The position numbers were made by a program, and so were the translations under genes. Positions 54,061-62,704 of a stretch of 64,000 nt of DNA are shown here, piece after piece; the stretch's first letter is position 1; the number at the start of each line of letters is the position of its first letter. The notes under the pieces are model-generated. The model had not been told where the DNA came from. It did not search any database and worked only from the letters and a program-made list of their open reading frames with translations. This stretch comes from Akkermansiaceae bacterium. Its GTDB lineage: Bacteria > Verrucomicrobiota > Verrucomicrobiia > Verrucomicrobiales > Akkermansiaceae. The DNA is taken from the NCBI GenBank assembly GCA_905182405.1, contig CAJJBQ010000002.1, positions 248,001 through 312,000 on the forward strand. Reading direction: 5' to 3'.

Positions 54061-55061
54061 GCGCTTCTGATTATTTTGTCTTTGCGCAACCTTGGTGGCT
54101 TTTGCTTCTTCTGGCCGTTCCGGTTCTCATGTGTTTTGGATACAAGCAAGGGGCTCAAAGTTGGGTCATCTATCCCACTCTTCGCGTTCTGGGAACCTTG
54201 GGATATAAGTCGAAGGATCGTCCCTTCAAACTTGCACCCCTCGTTTTACCTCTCATTCTGGTCCCAGCGATCTTTGCTCTCGCTCGTCCACAGTGGCAAA
54301 ACGAAAGGAACTCACGAACGGCTAGCGGAATCGATATTCTGGTCGCTCTCGATATTTCACAATCCATGAACACGTCGGATTTTCAGTCCTCCGATCCCCG
54401 TTTCATGCGCCCGCAGCGCAGGATTGATGCGGCTCGCGACGTCATCCTAACCTTTATCGCACAACGTGCCGATGATCGAATTGGCCTCGTCTCCTTCTCC
54501 GGTCGTCCTTATACCGTTGCTCCTTTGACACTCGAACACGAAGTTTTGAAGAGCAAGATCGCAGATATCATCCTCGTTAATGGACGCCGGGAAGAAGGTG
54601 GAACCGCCATCGGCAGTGCCATCAATGCCGCCAGTATCCGACTCGACAACCAAAAAGAATCGAAGAGTAAAATCGTAGTTCTCGTCACCGACGGCGCCAA
54701 TAACTCCGGAAAGATCTCTCCAGAACAAGCTGCCGAGTTGGCAAACGATCTCGGAATCAAAATCTACACCATCGCCATCGGAAGCGAAGAAGGCCGGCTC
54801 CAGGGAATGGCCAGTCAGGAATACGATGAAGATACCTTGATCAAAATTGCTTCTACCACCGGTGGAGAATTCTTCCGGGCCAAAGATATTTCTGATCTCC
54901 GTGACGCTTTTAAAAGTATCGATGACTTGGAAAAAACTGAAGTTGTGCGCTCCAGCTGGGTTCAAGTGAAAGAGTATTACCCTTGGTTTCTCGCTCCCAG
55001 CGTCATCGCGCTCGTGGGATACTTCCTTACGATGGCCTTCAATCCCCCGCCTTTCCCCTAG
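54057..55061 (+). CDS. batA: BatA-like VWA membrane protein
   Basis: 334 residues. Two N-terminal helices (WWLLLLLAVPVLMCFGYK and LAPLVLPLILVPAIFALARP) precede a VWA domain with an intact MIDAS: DILVALDISQSMN (DxSxS), EEGGTAIGSAI (Thr) and VVLVTDGANNSG (Asp). A C-terminal helix (WFLAPSVIALVGYFLTMAF) anchors the far end. BatA is the leading VWA protein of the Bacteroides aerotolerance operon. batB follows after 3 bases. Confidence 0.93.
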   Translation: MSASDYFVFAQPWWLLLLLAVPVLMCFGYKQGAQSWVIYPTLRVLGTLGYKSKDRPFKLAPLVLPLILVPAIFALARPQWQNERNSRTASGIDILVALDISQSMNTSDFQSSDPRFMRPQRRIDAARDVILTFIAQRADDRIGLVSFSGRPYTVAPLTLEHEVLKSKIADIILVNGRREEGGTAIGSAINAASIRLDNQKESKSKIVVLVTDGANNSGKISPEQAAELANDLGIKIYTIAIGSEEGRLQGMASQEYDEDTLIKIASTTGGEFFRAKDISDLRDAFKSIDDLEKTEVVRSSWVQVKEYYPWFLAPSVIALVGYFLTMAFNPPPFP

Positions 55062-55064
55062 TCC

Positions 55065-57017
55065 ATGAGTTTCGCCGAGCCCCTCTGGTTTCTTTTACTG
55101 ATAGCAATTCCCTTGGTGATCGTTCTTCAGATATTTATCTGGAAGCGACGTGGCAAAGCTTGGAAACAACTCATTGCGCAAAGACTCAGAAAGCGCCTCA
55201 GTCACCCACGTTCGGCCACGAAGTATTTCGTGGGACTTGCTTTGGCGATGCTCGGACTCCTGCTCTTGGTGACTTCACTAGCGATGCCGGAAGCTGGAGA
55301 TGAATGGATCGAGACCCGCAATGAAGGCCGCAATCTCTTACTATGCATGGACATTTCTCAAAGCATGCTCACCGAAGATGTCGGCTCCGGGAGTCGACTA
55401 GATGCCGCGAAAGCTGCAGCGCTTGAAATTGCGGACCGTTTTCCCAATGACCGGATCGGCCTTCTCATCTTCTCTGGCGAAACTCAGATCACCGTTCCGC
55501 TCACCATCGATCATACCTTCCTCACCCAGACTATCAGCCAACTCAATCCGCTCGACCTTCCTCTGGGTGGATCCGATCTCTCTCAGGCACTCAAGGATGC
55601 CGTCGAGGTTTTCGTCGAAACGAAGCAACGTAATAATGTCATGATCGTCTTTAGCGACGGCGAGGATCATTCATCCGGAATTGAGTCCGCTGCACGGCGC
55701 GCGAAGGGCCAAGGGGTCTTCATTTACTCACTCGGTTTTGGGTCCGAAAAAGGTGACTTCATTCGGGATCCTCGGATGCGCGACGGCTTCTTCGTTGATC
55801 GACGAAACAATCGTGTCGTCAGCCAGCTCAAAGAAGAATCCCTCCGCACCATTGCTGCGGAGACAGGAGGCGTTTATTCAAAGGGCGCAGGCGGTGATTT
55901 TCTTCAAACCCTCAACGCCGCCGTTGGCCGCATGGATGTTTTTCAGCAAGAAGGAAATCACCAACGGATTGCGAAACCGGTCTATCAATGGTTTCTTCTC
56001 CCAGGTCTCCTATTTCTTATGAGTTCAATCATTGTCAGTCGTCTCCCTTCAGCCCCGATCGCAGCCTGTCTTGCAATCATGGTCTTCTTTTCTTGTGTAG
56101 ACCAAGCGCCGGCTGGAGAACTCAGGGAGATCTACGAAGGAAAAGCCGCGAACGAACGCGGTGATCACGAAGCAGCTCACGAACATTTTCATGAAGCCGC
56201 GGAATCGGCCACCGGTGAAAGAGGTGCCCAACTCCACCTCGCTTCCGGCGCCTCCGCATCCAAAGCCAAGCTCTGGGGGTCAGCCGTTTCGTCCTACAGC
56301 CAAGCGCTCCTCGCAAACAATACCGAGATCAAACAAGATGCTCACTACGGGTTGGCGAACTCTCTCTTCTACCTCGGCTCTTCCCATGAGGATCAAGCCG
56401 AACGACAGAAAGCTTGGGTAGGTGCAGTGAAGCACTATGAGGAAAGTCTCAAAATAGAGCCGACTAAAGAGGCTGAGGAAAATCTCTCCTTCGTCAAATC
56501 TCTCCTCAAGAAAGATCAATCCGAGGAGCAGGAAGACAAGGAAGAGTCGGAAGAAAAAGACGACAAAGAAGAATCATCGGACGAAGAAGAGTCAAAAAAG
56601 GACGATCAAGAAGACTCCGAGAAAGGCAAAGACGATCCGACGGATCAAGAGGATAAAACCAAGGAGGAACAGTCCGATGACCCCAAGGAGGGAGGGGAGC
56701 CCAAGCCCGAAGACGGGGATCCAAAAGATGGAGAGGATGACCCTAAAAAAGAAGAGGGCAAAGAAGGTCAGCCTGACGAATCAGAAAAGAAGGACGGCGA
56801 GGGGGAATCAGATCCCCAAGAGTCCGAGGAATCTGAATCCGATCAAGAAAAGGGCGAGGAAGATGAAATGGCTAACCTTCAACAGGAAGAAAAACCTCCC
56901 AAGGAAGAGACTGCTGAAGAACGGGCCCGCCGGATCCTTAATCAACAAGCTGACTTCGGCAAACGTCCCCCAAGTTCTCAGCGTCGTGTTCTTCGCCGTC
57001 CTAAAAAGGATTGGTAA
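55065..57017 (+). CDS. batB: BatB-BatC fusion: VWA domain, TPRs and acidic tail
   Basis: 650 residues. Residues 1-320 are BatB: membrane helices (LWFLLLIAIPLVIVLQIFIW, LALAMLGLLLLVTSLAMP), VWA MIDAS NLLLCMDISQSML, and IVFSDGEDHSSG. After further hydrophobic segments (WFLLPGLLFLMSSIIVS) come TPR-like helices (ERGDHEAAHEHFHEAAE, GLANSLFYLGSSH). Then follow about 130 residues almost entirely Glu/Asp/Lys/Ser, ending RRILNQQADFGKRPP... KKDW. The RRIL...KDW tail is the BatC hallmark, so two Bat proteins are joined here. Confidence 0.9.
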   Translation: MSFAEPLWFLLLIAIPLVIVLQIFIWKRRGKAWKQLIAQRLRKRLSHPRSATKYFVGLALAMLGLLLLVTSLAMPEAGDEWIETRNEGRNLLLCMDISQSMLTEDVGSGSRLDAAKAAALEIADRFPNDRIGLLIFSGETQITVPLTIDHTFLTQTISQLNPLDLPLGGSDLSQALKDAVEVFVETKQRNNVMIVFSDGEDHSSGIESAARRAKGQGVFIYSLGFGSEKGDFIRDPRMRDGFFVDRRNNRVVSQLKEESLRTIAAETGGVYSKGAGGDFLQTLNAAVGRMDVFQQEGNHQRIAKPVYQWFLLPGLLFLMSSIIVSRLPSAPIAACLAIMVFFSCVDQAPAGELREIYEGKAANERGDHEAAHEHFHEAAESATGERGAQLHLASGASASKAKLWGSAVSSYSQALLANNTEIKQDAHYGLANSLFYLGSSHEDQAERQKAWVGAVKHYEESLKIEPTKEAEENLSFVKSLLKKDQSEEQEDKEESEEKDDKEESSDEEESKKDDQEDSEKGKDDPTDQEDKTKEEQSDDPKEGGEPKPEDGDPKDGEDDPKKEEGKEGQPDESEKKDGEGESDPQESEESESDQEKGEEDEMANLQQEEKPPKEETAEERARRILNQQADFGKRPPSSQRRVLRRPKKDW

Positions 57018-57041
57018 CCAGCCCCTCTCTCATTGATCCGC

Positions 57042-59309
57042 ATGTTACGCGCCCTTCTTTTTTTGCTCCTGGCCCAATCTCTTTGGGGCCAGACGCCCTC
57101 GCTTCAAGCCGAGTTGAATAGCTCTTTTGTCGTTGAAGGAGAGGTGGCACTCGTCACCATTACGGTGCGAAATATCAACGTCACCGGATGGCCCACCCAG
57201 CCTAACGTTAGCCCACTCACTCTTCGGCAGGAAAGATACAGCCGCCACATTGTGAACAGAGATGTCTCGGTCAAATTTAATTATGCCGTTTCCTCCATCA
57301 AGAGCGGAACTTTCACCATCCCTCCTTTCAGGATAGGGCAGGTTGTCAGCAATCCCCTCACCCTTACCGTCGCATCGAGGGATCAACTCAAAAAGAATTC
57401 AATCTCAATTGGAGGGCAGAGCTACCCCTACTACTCGACCATTTTCATCAATAACCTCACTCCCTATCTCGGTGAGACGCAGACCATCGAAGCACGCCTC
57501 TACTTGTCCGATCGCCTCCAGCTCATCACTGAGCATTATGCCAAAATTGAGAAAAATGAAGCGGTAATGTGGCGTTTTGATCCCGTCAAGAGCAACGGAG
57601 GACTTCAGGAAAATGGTCAATCTTTTTCCGCCGTCACCTATCGCAGCACCGTCACTCCACTGAAGACCGGTTTGGTGAAAATTGGGCCGGGTACCGTAGA
57701 ACCATTGGTTACCCGTAGCTCTTCAGGCCGGGGAAATATTTCATGGGAACGATATCAAATCAAATGCCTCTTTGATGAAATTCTCCTCAATGTCAAAGAG
57801 CTCCCCAGCCCCCCCCCTCCGGGATTCGCAGGAGCGATCGGTAACTTCCGGCTCTCAGCGAGTGTCGCAGGCCGCGAAATCGACGTCGGCGATCCTCTCA
57901 CGGTAGAACTTCAAATCACCGGATCAGGAAACCTTGACCAACTCGGACCTCCGAGGTTTCTCGATGAAGCGAGTCACTTTAAACAATTCGATATCACCAA
58001 GAAACCCCAGGGAACCGACCGCCGGACTCTTTCCGGCACAGTGGAATTTTCCCAAGTGATTCGACCCAATCAAGTCACCGATCGGCTCCCTCCTTATGAA
58101 CTTGTCTACTTTGATCCCATTCTTTCCCAATATAGCAGTTCTCTAACTCCGGAAATTCCGCTCACTGTAGCCGCTTCGAAAACCCCCAGCCCTGTCACCG
58201 CTTCACCCACGGAGAAAGGGAGTAAAAACGCGCCTCTCACTTCCGGCTCCTACGTCATCCCGGCGGTCGCCGTTTCACAACCACTTTGGTTCTGGCAAAT
58301 CTTCCCCGCACTCCTTTCGCTCTACCTGCTGATCAAGGCACTTCGCCCCAAATTTGCAAAAAAACAAAAACAATCGTTCTCCCAAAGAGAGTTCGCAAGG
58401 GAACTAAATGAGGTGACCTCCTCGAAAGATCGAACCGAAGTCTTCCGCCGTGCCTCCCGATTTCTCGATCGCTGGGGTGACAAAAAACCACTTCCCGAAG
58501 GCGCGAGCGAAATTATTAAAACTCGAGACGAAATCTGCTTCAGTCCCGACTCCAAAGCGGAGCTGATTCTTCCTAAGGAAAAAAGCTCCCTCGTTGCCGT
58601 TCTCCGGCAGCTGGCTCCCCTCGTCTTACTCGCTCTCATCCTGAGTCCATCGCTTCTCAACGCATCCGAAACACGAGGGGAACTGATCGAGCAGATCACC
58701 GCCAACCCAACCCCCGAGGCTTTTTACAATTTGGCACTCGAAGAGGAAGGTCTCGGAAATACCGCAGCCGCTATTTTCTACTACTACCGCTATCAAGCCT
58801 ACGGCGATAAAAGTGAACCCCTGACCCCTCTCCTCCGCAGCACTGGTTCGATTCGTCTGGCTGAGCCCAGAGGCATGGAAATGATCGCCCTCCTCCCTCG
58901 CTCGTTATTCCACCACTGTGGCATAGCCTTTTTATGGGGACTGGGAATGTCGCTCTTCGTTCTGATGATGAGAGTCCGACGATGGGCTTTTTTTCTAATT
59001 CCGATCACCGTGATCACCGGAGCCCTCTGGCTGCTCGCCGAGTTTTACTACCCTCAGGATATCAGTTTTGAACCTCTCAAGGAACTTTCTATCGTGACGA
59101 CAGAACAAGCACTTCGCGACGCGCCCTTCGAGGGAGCCGGAACAGGAAGAATAATCCCACTCGGGAGTATCGGCAAAATCGAGGGCACCAGCGGTGACTG
59201 GAGTTTCATCGAGCTTCCGGGTGGCTCTAAGGGCTGGGTTTCTCGGAGAGAGGTGGCTCCAATCGCAGGTCGGGAACTGCTTGATCCGCCGACTTCACAA
59301 ACAAACTGA
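57042..59309 (+). CDS. batD: BatD-type protein fused to BatE-like TPR/SH3 module
   Basis: About 755 residues from ATG 57042 (a TTG three codons upstream is possible), with signal peptide MLRALLFLLLAQSLWG. The BatD beta-domains follow (VEGEVALVTITVRN, GSGNLDQLGPPRF). A membrane helix at about residue 420 (LWFWQIFPALLSLYLLI) leads to a cytoplasmic segment, then another membrane region, TPR-like helices (TPEAFYNLALEEEGLGNTAAAIFYYY) and a C-terminal SH3-like domain (IPLGSIGKIEGTSGDWSFIE and GWVSRREVAPI). This equals BatD plus BatE in one chain. It overlaps rex on the opposite strand by 83 bases. Confidence 0.88.
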   Translation: MLRALLFLLLAQSLWGQTPSLQAELNSSFVVEGEVALVTITVRNINVTGWPTQPNVSPLTLRQERYSRHIVNRDVSVKFNYAVSSIKSGTFTIPPFRIGQVVSNPLTLTVASRDQLKKNSISIGGQSYPYYSTIFINNLTPYLGETQTIEARLYLSDRLQLITEHYAKIEKNEAVMWRFDPVKSNGGLQENGQSFSAVTYRSTVTPLKTGLVKIGPGTVEPLVTRSSSGRGNISWERYQIKCLFDEILLNVKELPSPPPPGFAGAIGNFRLSASVAGREIDVGDPLTVELQITGSGNLDQLGPPRFLDEASHFKQFDITKKPQGTDRRTLSGTVEFSQVIRPNQVTDRLPPYELVYFDPILSQYSSSLTPEIPLTVAASKTPSPVTASPTEKGSKNAPLTSGSYVIPAVAVSQPLWFWQIFPALLSLYLLIKALRPKFAKKQKQSFSQREFARELNEVTSSKDRTEVFRRASRFLDRWGDKKPLPEGASEIIKTRDEICFSPDSKAELILPKEKSSLVAVLRQLAPLVLLALILSPSLLNASETRGELIEQITANPTPEAFYNLALEEEGLGNTAAAIFYYYRYQAYGDKSEPLTPLLRSTGSIRLAEPRGMEMIALLPRSLFHHCGIAFLWGLGMSLFVLMMRVRRWAFFLIPITVITGALWLLAEFYYPQDISFEPLKELSIVTTEQALRDAPFEGAGTGRIIPLGSIGKIEGTSGDWSFIELPGGSKGWVSRREVAPIAGRELLDPPTSQTN

Positions 59310-59910
59310 CCTGTTCGAGTTCCAGAGCGAGGTCCACGCTGTTCACTGTGACCTCTTTGGGAACCTGCAAAACGGTTGGCGAAAAACTGAGAATCCCTTG
59401 AATCCCTGCGTTTACTAAGTCATTTGCCACTGACTGAGCGTGCTCAACCGGAACCGAAAGAATTGCGAGCCGGACGCTCTGTTTTTTGACCATTTCCGGC
59501 ATCTCTTTTACATCAAACACCGGGATAGAAATTCCACGGCGAGCCACTTTGTCAGGGGCTGCATCAAATGCCGCCACTACTTCAAATCCCTCCTTGTGGA
59601 ATCCTTCATAACGGAGAAGCGCCGCTCCTAAATTTCCAGCACCCACCAAAACAACAGGCTGCAAATGAGCCCTCCCCAAGATCTCAGCGATGGCAGTCGT
59701 TAGTTCTAAAACAGAATACCCCAAGCCTCGAGTTCCGAAGGTTCCCAGATAGGTCAGGTCTCGTCGAAGCTGGGCAGGATTCACCCCGGCAGCTTTTGCG
59801 AGAGCAGAAGAAGAAATGGTGGATTTTTCAGCATCTTCGAGACGCCTCAAACAGCGATGATAAATCGACAAGCGATAAATCGTCTTTCCCGGAATTTTAT
59901 CCTTTCCCAC
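59227..59910 (-). CDS. rex: Redox-sensing transcriptional repressor Rex
   Basis: 227 residues. A winged-helix DNA-binding domain (about 1-80: SSSALAKAAGVNPAQLRRDLTYLGTFGTRGLGYSV) precedes a Rossmann NAD(H) domain with VVLVGAGNLGAALL and a swapped C-terminal helix. Rex represses respiration and fermentation genes until NADH rises. A perfect Rex operator sits before nuoDEF at 15.6 kb. The C-terminal 83 bases overlap convergent batD. Its own upstream region shows no Rex box. Confidence 0.96.
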   Translation of the reverse strand: MGKDKIPGKTIYRLSIYHRCLRRLEDAEKSTISSSALAKAAGVNPAQLRRDLTYLGTFGTRGLGYSVLELTTAIAEILGRAHLQPVVLVGAGNLGAALLRYEGFHKEGFEVVAAFDAAPDKVARRGISIPVFDVKEMPEMVKKQSVRLAILSVPVEHAQSVANDLVNAGIQGILSFSPTVLQVPKEVTVNSVDLALELEQVSLFVKSADQAVPDLRLEPPLSEKPSP

Positions 59911-60016
59911 GTGCTGACAATCCAGTCCGTGAAGCCATCTGTCAAGGAACCCTTAAGGATACTTAAATACCAGACCCTCGCCTTGTCTTTCTCCCTCGAT
60001 CTGCGATTTTCCCGCA

Positions 60017-61222
60017 GTGAAGGAATTGAAAGACGGAATCCGCGCCCTTGTCCGCATCGATTTTCAAGGAAATGTCCACAAGCAGTTCCGTGGAACCGAT
60101 TCTGATCTCCGTTTTGCCAACGAGATCAAAGTCCTGCAGGCCCTCGAAGAACGCGACTGTCCCAATGTCCCCCGGCTTCTCGAGTCCGATAAATCCACCC
60201 TCACCATCATTACGACAAACTGCGGAGCCCCGGCTCCCCTCTTAACGAAGGAAAAGGCCACTGCTCTCTTTAATGAACTCGAAGAGTGCTACGGCATTCG
60301 CCACGACGACCCCGAGCCTCGAAATGTCACCTACGCGGCAAAACTAGGCCGATTTTGCCTCATCGACTTCGAACTCGCCGAAATCCTACCGCTCCCAAAA
60401 GAAGAAACGCATCAAACTAATGTTTGGCGCACGAACTGGCAGGTGCTCACTGAGCAAGGCACCGGTCACGATGGGAATGACGACTCTTCCATCGTCCTCG
60501 CCGTTTGCCCAAAGGGTGTCCGTGTGCTCGCAGACAGCGGAGAAGCACTTCTCGATCCCGAGCATCTTGTCCTCGCCGTGTCCGATGGTATGGGCGGTCG
60601 TCAGGCTGGAGAGTTCGCCTCTCGTCTCATCACTAACTACGTCCGTCATGAAGCGGATGCCCTCTATCATGGCCTCACTTCTGGTGGAGATGTCGACAAA
60701 CTCCTTGGCGGTCTTCTCGTGAATGCACATCAGGGTCTTATCGAGATGATGGTCAATAATGACAACGCCACCGGCATGGGTGCCACCCTCACTCTCGCCT
60801 GGATCACTCCTGAAACTCTCCACTGGGCTCATGTAGGCGATTCCCGCCTCTTCCTCCTCCAGAATGAAGAGGCCAACCAGCTCACTAATGACCACTGTAT
60901 TGCTTGGCATCAATATCAGCAAGGCCAGCTCAGCGAATACGCTTATCGCCAGCACCCGCGTCGCTCTGTTCTCACCGAAGTTCTAGGTGGAAGCGGCCGC
61001 ACTATTTTCCCGGAAACCGGATCAGAGACCTTAGGAGACGGAGCCCGACTCATGCTTTGCTCCGATGGCCTCGTCGATGGCCTCTGGGATAAAGTGATTG
61101 CCGACGAACTCTCACAAGAAGGCTCAGCTCAAGAGATTGCCCAAGCACTTTTAAAGCGATCACTGGACAACGCGCACAGAGATGACACCACCCTCGTTGT
61201 CGCTGATCTCTCAAGGATCTAG
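60017..61222 (+). CDS. Kinase-like domain fused to PP2C-type protein phosphatase
   Basis: 401 residues, GTG start. Residues 1-125 resemble a minimal RIO/Bud32-like kinase: Lys22 (VHKQFRG), Glu36 (FANEIKVLQ), HDDPEPRN with His96/Asp97/Asn103 as catalytic loop, and IDFELAE with Asp117 in the DFG place. No glycine-rich loop is obvious. Residues 145-401 are PP2C: GNDDSS, VSDGMGGRQAGEFAS (190-194), VGDSR (274-277), CSDGLVDGLW (349-351) and RDDTT (389-391), so the metal-binding aspartates are present. It ends 3 bases before the sigma-54 promoter of glnII. Confidence 0.8.
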   Translation: MKELKDGIRALVRIDFQGNVHKQFRGTDSDLRFANEIKVLQALEERDCPNVPRLLESDKSTLTIITTNCGAPAPLLTKEKATALFNELEECYGIRHDDPEPRNVTYAAKLGRFCLIDFELAEILPLPKEETHQTNVWRTNWQVLTEQGTGHDGNDDSSIVLAVCPKGVRVLADSGEALLDPEHLVLAVSDGMGGRQAGEFASRLITNYVRHEADALYHGLTSGGDVDKLLGGLLVNAHQGLIEMMVNNDNATGMGATLTLAWITPETLHWAHVGDSRLFLLQNEEANQLTNDHCIAWHQYQQGQLSEYAYRQHPRRSVLTEVLGGSGRTIFPETGSETLGDGARLMLCSDGLVDGLWDKVIADELSQEGSAQEIAQALLKRSLDNAHRDDTTLVVADLSRI

Positions 61223-61224
61223 AA

Positions 61225-61241
61225 CTGGCACGAAGTTTGCT
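61225..61241 (+). promoter_or_regulatory. Sigma-54 promoter of glnII
   Basis: CTGGCACGAAGTTTGCT matches every conserved position of the sigma-54 -24/-12 consensus YTGGCACG-N4-TTGCW with correct spacing. It starts 3 bases after the PP2C-fusion stop and lies 108 bases before the glnII ATG, giving a leader of about 97 bases. Transcription would need an NtrC-type activator; I saw no such binding site nearby. Confidence 0.85.
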
Positions 61242-61348
61242 GCAGATTGGTTGAAAGTCCCGAAATATGGTGTTGCCAGAGCCTCGATTCTTGTTGAGTC
61301 TCACAACTCAATCGCGGGAAATTACATTCCACGTTATCAATTAGACCA

Positions 61349-62356
61349 ATGGCTAAATACCGACTCGATTACATCTGGCTGGACGGCTACACGCCCGTTC
61401 CAAATCTCCGCACTAAATGCTGCATCAAAGAATTTGATGATGCACCCACTCTCGAGCAGCTCCCTGAATGGGGCTTCGATGGTTCCTCCACTCAGCAAGC
61501 TGAAGGTGGTGACTCTGACTGCGTCCTCAAGCCTGTTGCTCTCTATCCTGACGGCACCCGTGAGAACGGCTTCCTCGTCATGTGCGAAGTCATGCTTCCA
61601 GACGGCTCCGCTCACCCATCCAACGCCCGCGCCGATATCCTTGATGACGAGGGTGCATGGTTCGGCTTCGAGCAGGAATATTTCCTCGAAAAAGGCGGCA
61701 GAATCCTCGGCTTCCCGAAGGGCGGCTATCCGGAGCCACAAGGCGGCTACTACTGCGGTGTGGGCTATAAGAACGTGGGCGACATCGGCCGCGCAATTGT
61801 CGACGAGCACCTCGACCTCTGCCTATACGCCGGCATCAACCACGAGGGTATCAATGCTGAAGTGGCTATGGGCCAGTGGGAATTTCAGGTCTTCGGAAAA
61901 GGCTCCAAGCGCGCCGCAGACCAGATCTGGGTTGCTCGCTTCCTTCTTGAGCGTCTCTGCGAAGAGTATGCTGTCGATGTGAACTACCACTGCAAGCCGC
62001 TTAAGGGCGACTGGAATGGTTCCGGAATGCATGCAAACTTCTCCACCGACAAACTTCGTGACGAAGGCGGTAAGGAATACTTCGACAAGCTCATGGCCCA
62101 GTTCGAAAAGAACACCATGGAGCATATCGCTGTCTACGGCCCCGATAACGACATGCGCCTCACCGGCCTTCACGAGACCCAGTCAATCGACAAGTTCTCA
62201 TGGGGAATCGCCGACCGTGGTGCTTCCGTCCGCGTTCCTCACGGATTCGCCAAGAACGATTGGAAAGGTTACCTCGAAGATCGCCGGCCAAACTCTCAGG
62301 GCGACCCATACGCCATCGCTTCCCGGATCCTTAAAACGATTCAAGAAGTCGGCTAG
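61349..62356 (+). CDS. glnII: Glutamine synthetase, type II (eukaryote-like)
   Basis: 335 residues, the short GSII form rather than the ~470-residue bacterial GlnA. Typical GSII signatures: WGFDGSSTQQAEGGDSD, WFGFEQEYFLE, GGYYCGVGYKNVG, YAGINHEGINAEVAMGQWEFQV, GDWNGSGMHANFST and NDMRLTGLHETQ with RVPHGFAKN. It condenses ammonia with glutamate using ATP. No adenylylation tyrosine region of GSI is present, so control is likely transcriptional, in line with the sigma-54 promoter. No clear Shine-Dalgarno precedes the ATG. Confidence 0.96.
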   Translation: MAKYRLDYIWLDGYTPVPNLRTKCCIKEFDDAPTLEQLPEWGFDGSSTQQAEGGDSDCVLKPVALYPDGTRENGFLVMCEVMLPDGSAHPSNARADILDDEGAWFGFEQEYFLEKGGRILGFPKGGYPEPQGGYYCGVGYKNVGDIGRAIVDEHLDLCLYAGINHEGINAEVAMGQWEFQVFGKGSKRAADQIWVARFLLERLCEEYAVDVNYHCKPLKGDWNGSGMHANFSTDKLRDEGGKEYFDKLMAQFEKNTMEHIAVYGPDNDMRLTGLHETQSIDKFSWGIADRGASVRVPHGFAKNDWKGYLEDRRPNSQGDPYAIASRILKTIQEVG

Positions 62357-62378
62357 GTCCCTCACGACTTTAACTTTC

Positions 62379-62415
62379 AAAACGGTCTCCGGTTCAACCC
62401 GGAGGCCGTTTTTTC
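62379..62415 (+). terminator. Rho-independent terminator of glnII
   Basis: AACGGTCTCCGG pairs with CCGGAGGCCGTT across a short TTCAAC-type loop (one mismatch), followed by TTTTTT. A classic strong intrinsic terminator 23 bases after the glnII stop. Confidence 0.93.
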
Positions 62416-62667
62416 GTATCTGAAAATCTCCCCCACAACCCAAGAGAAATCACTTCTTTCCTTGGTCATCGTAGATTTTCATCGTTGTGATATTGGGGGG
62501 CTAAGCATCTCTTGGCTCATTCGGAGATCAGCCCCATTCGCAAGAGGCTTCTCATAAACTAACCTCCCTCGGCCCGGAAGCGGGCTGGATTCAACAGGAG
62601 TGGGATTAATTTCTGGCGTAACTAAAGTAACTTTCATGTGCTTCCGGCTCTCAGTATCGAGCCCATC
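62416..62667. other. Non-coding interval between glnII terminator and imuA promoter
   Basis: About 250 bases. Frames open here on the minus strand overlap imuA and carry no recognisable protein. A small hairpin GCCCG-GAAG-CGGGC occurs around 62573. I see no tRNA or other RNA gene. Confidence 0.5.
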
Positions 62668-62695
62668 TTGACAAATCCTTAAAAAGTGTTCTAAT
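62668..62695 (+). promoter_or_regulatory. Sigma-70 promoter of imuAB
   Basis: TTGACA (perfect -35, 62668-62673), 16-base spacer, TCTAAT (5 of 6 to TATAAT, 62690-62695). The expected transcription start, about 62702, is almost at the imuA start codon, so the message would be nearly leaderless. Confidence 0.75.
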
Positions 62696-62701
62696 GAACA
62701 C
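62686..62701. promoter_or_regulatory. LexA (SOS) operator of imuAB
   Basis: GTGTTC-TAAT-GAACAC is a perfect 16-base palindrome that covers the -10 element. I recall a TGTTC-N4-GAACA LexA motif described for Verrucomicrobia. The downstream genes are a known SOS mutagenesis pair, which supports the call. lexA itself is not in the window. Confidence 0.85.
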
Positions 62702-62704
62702 ATA

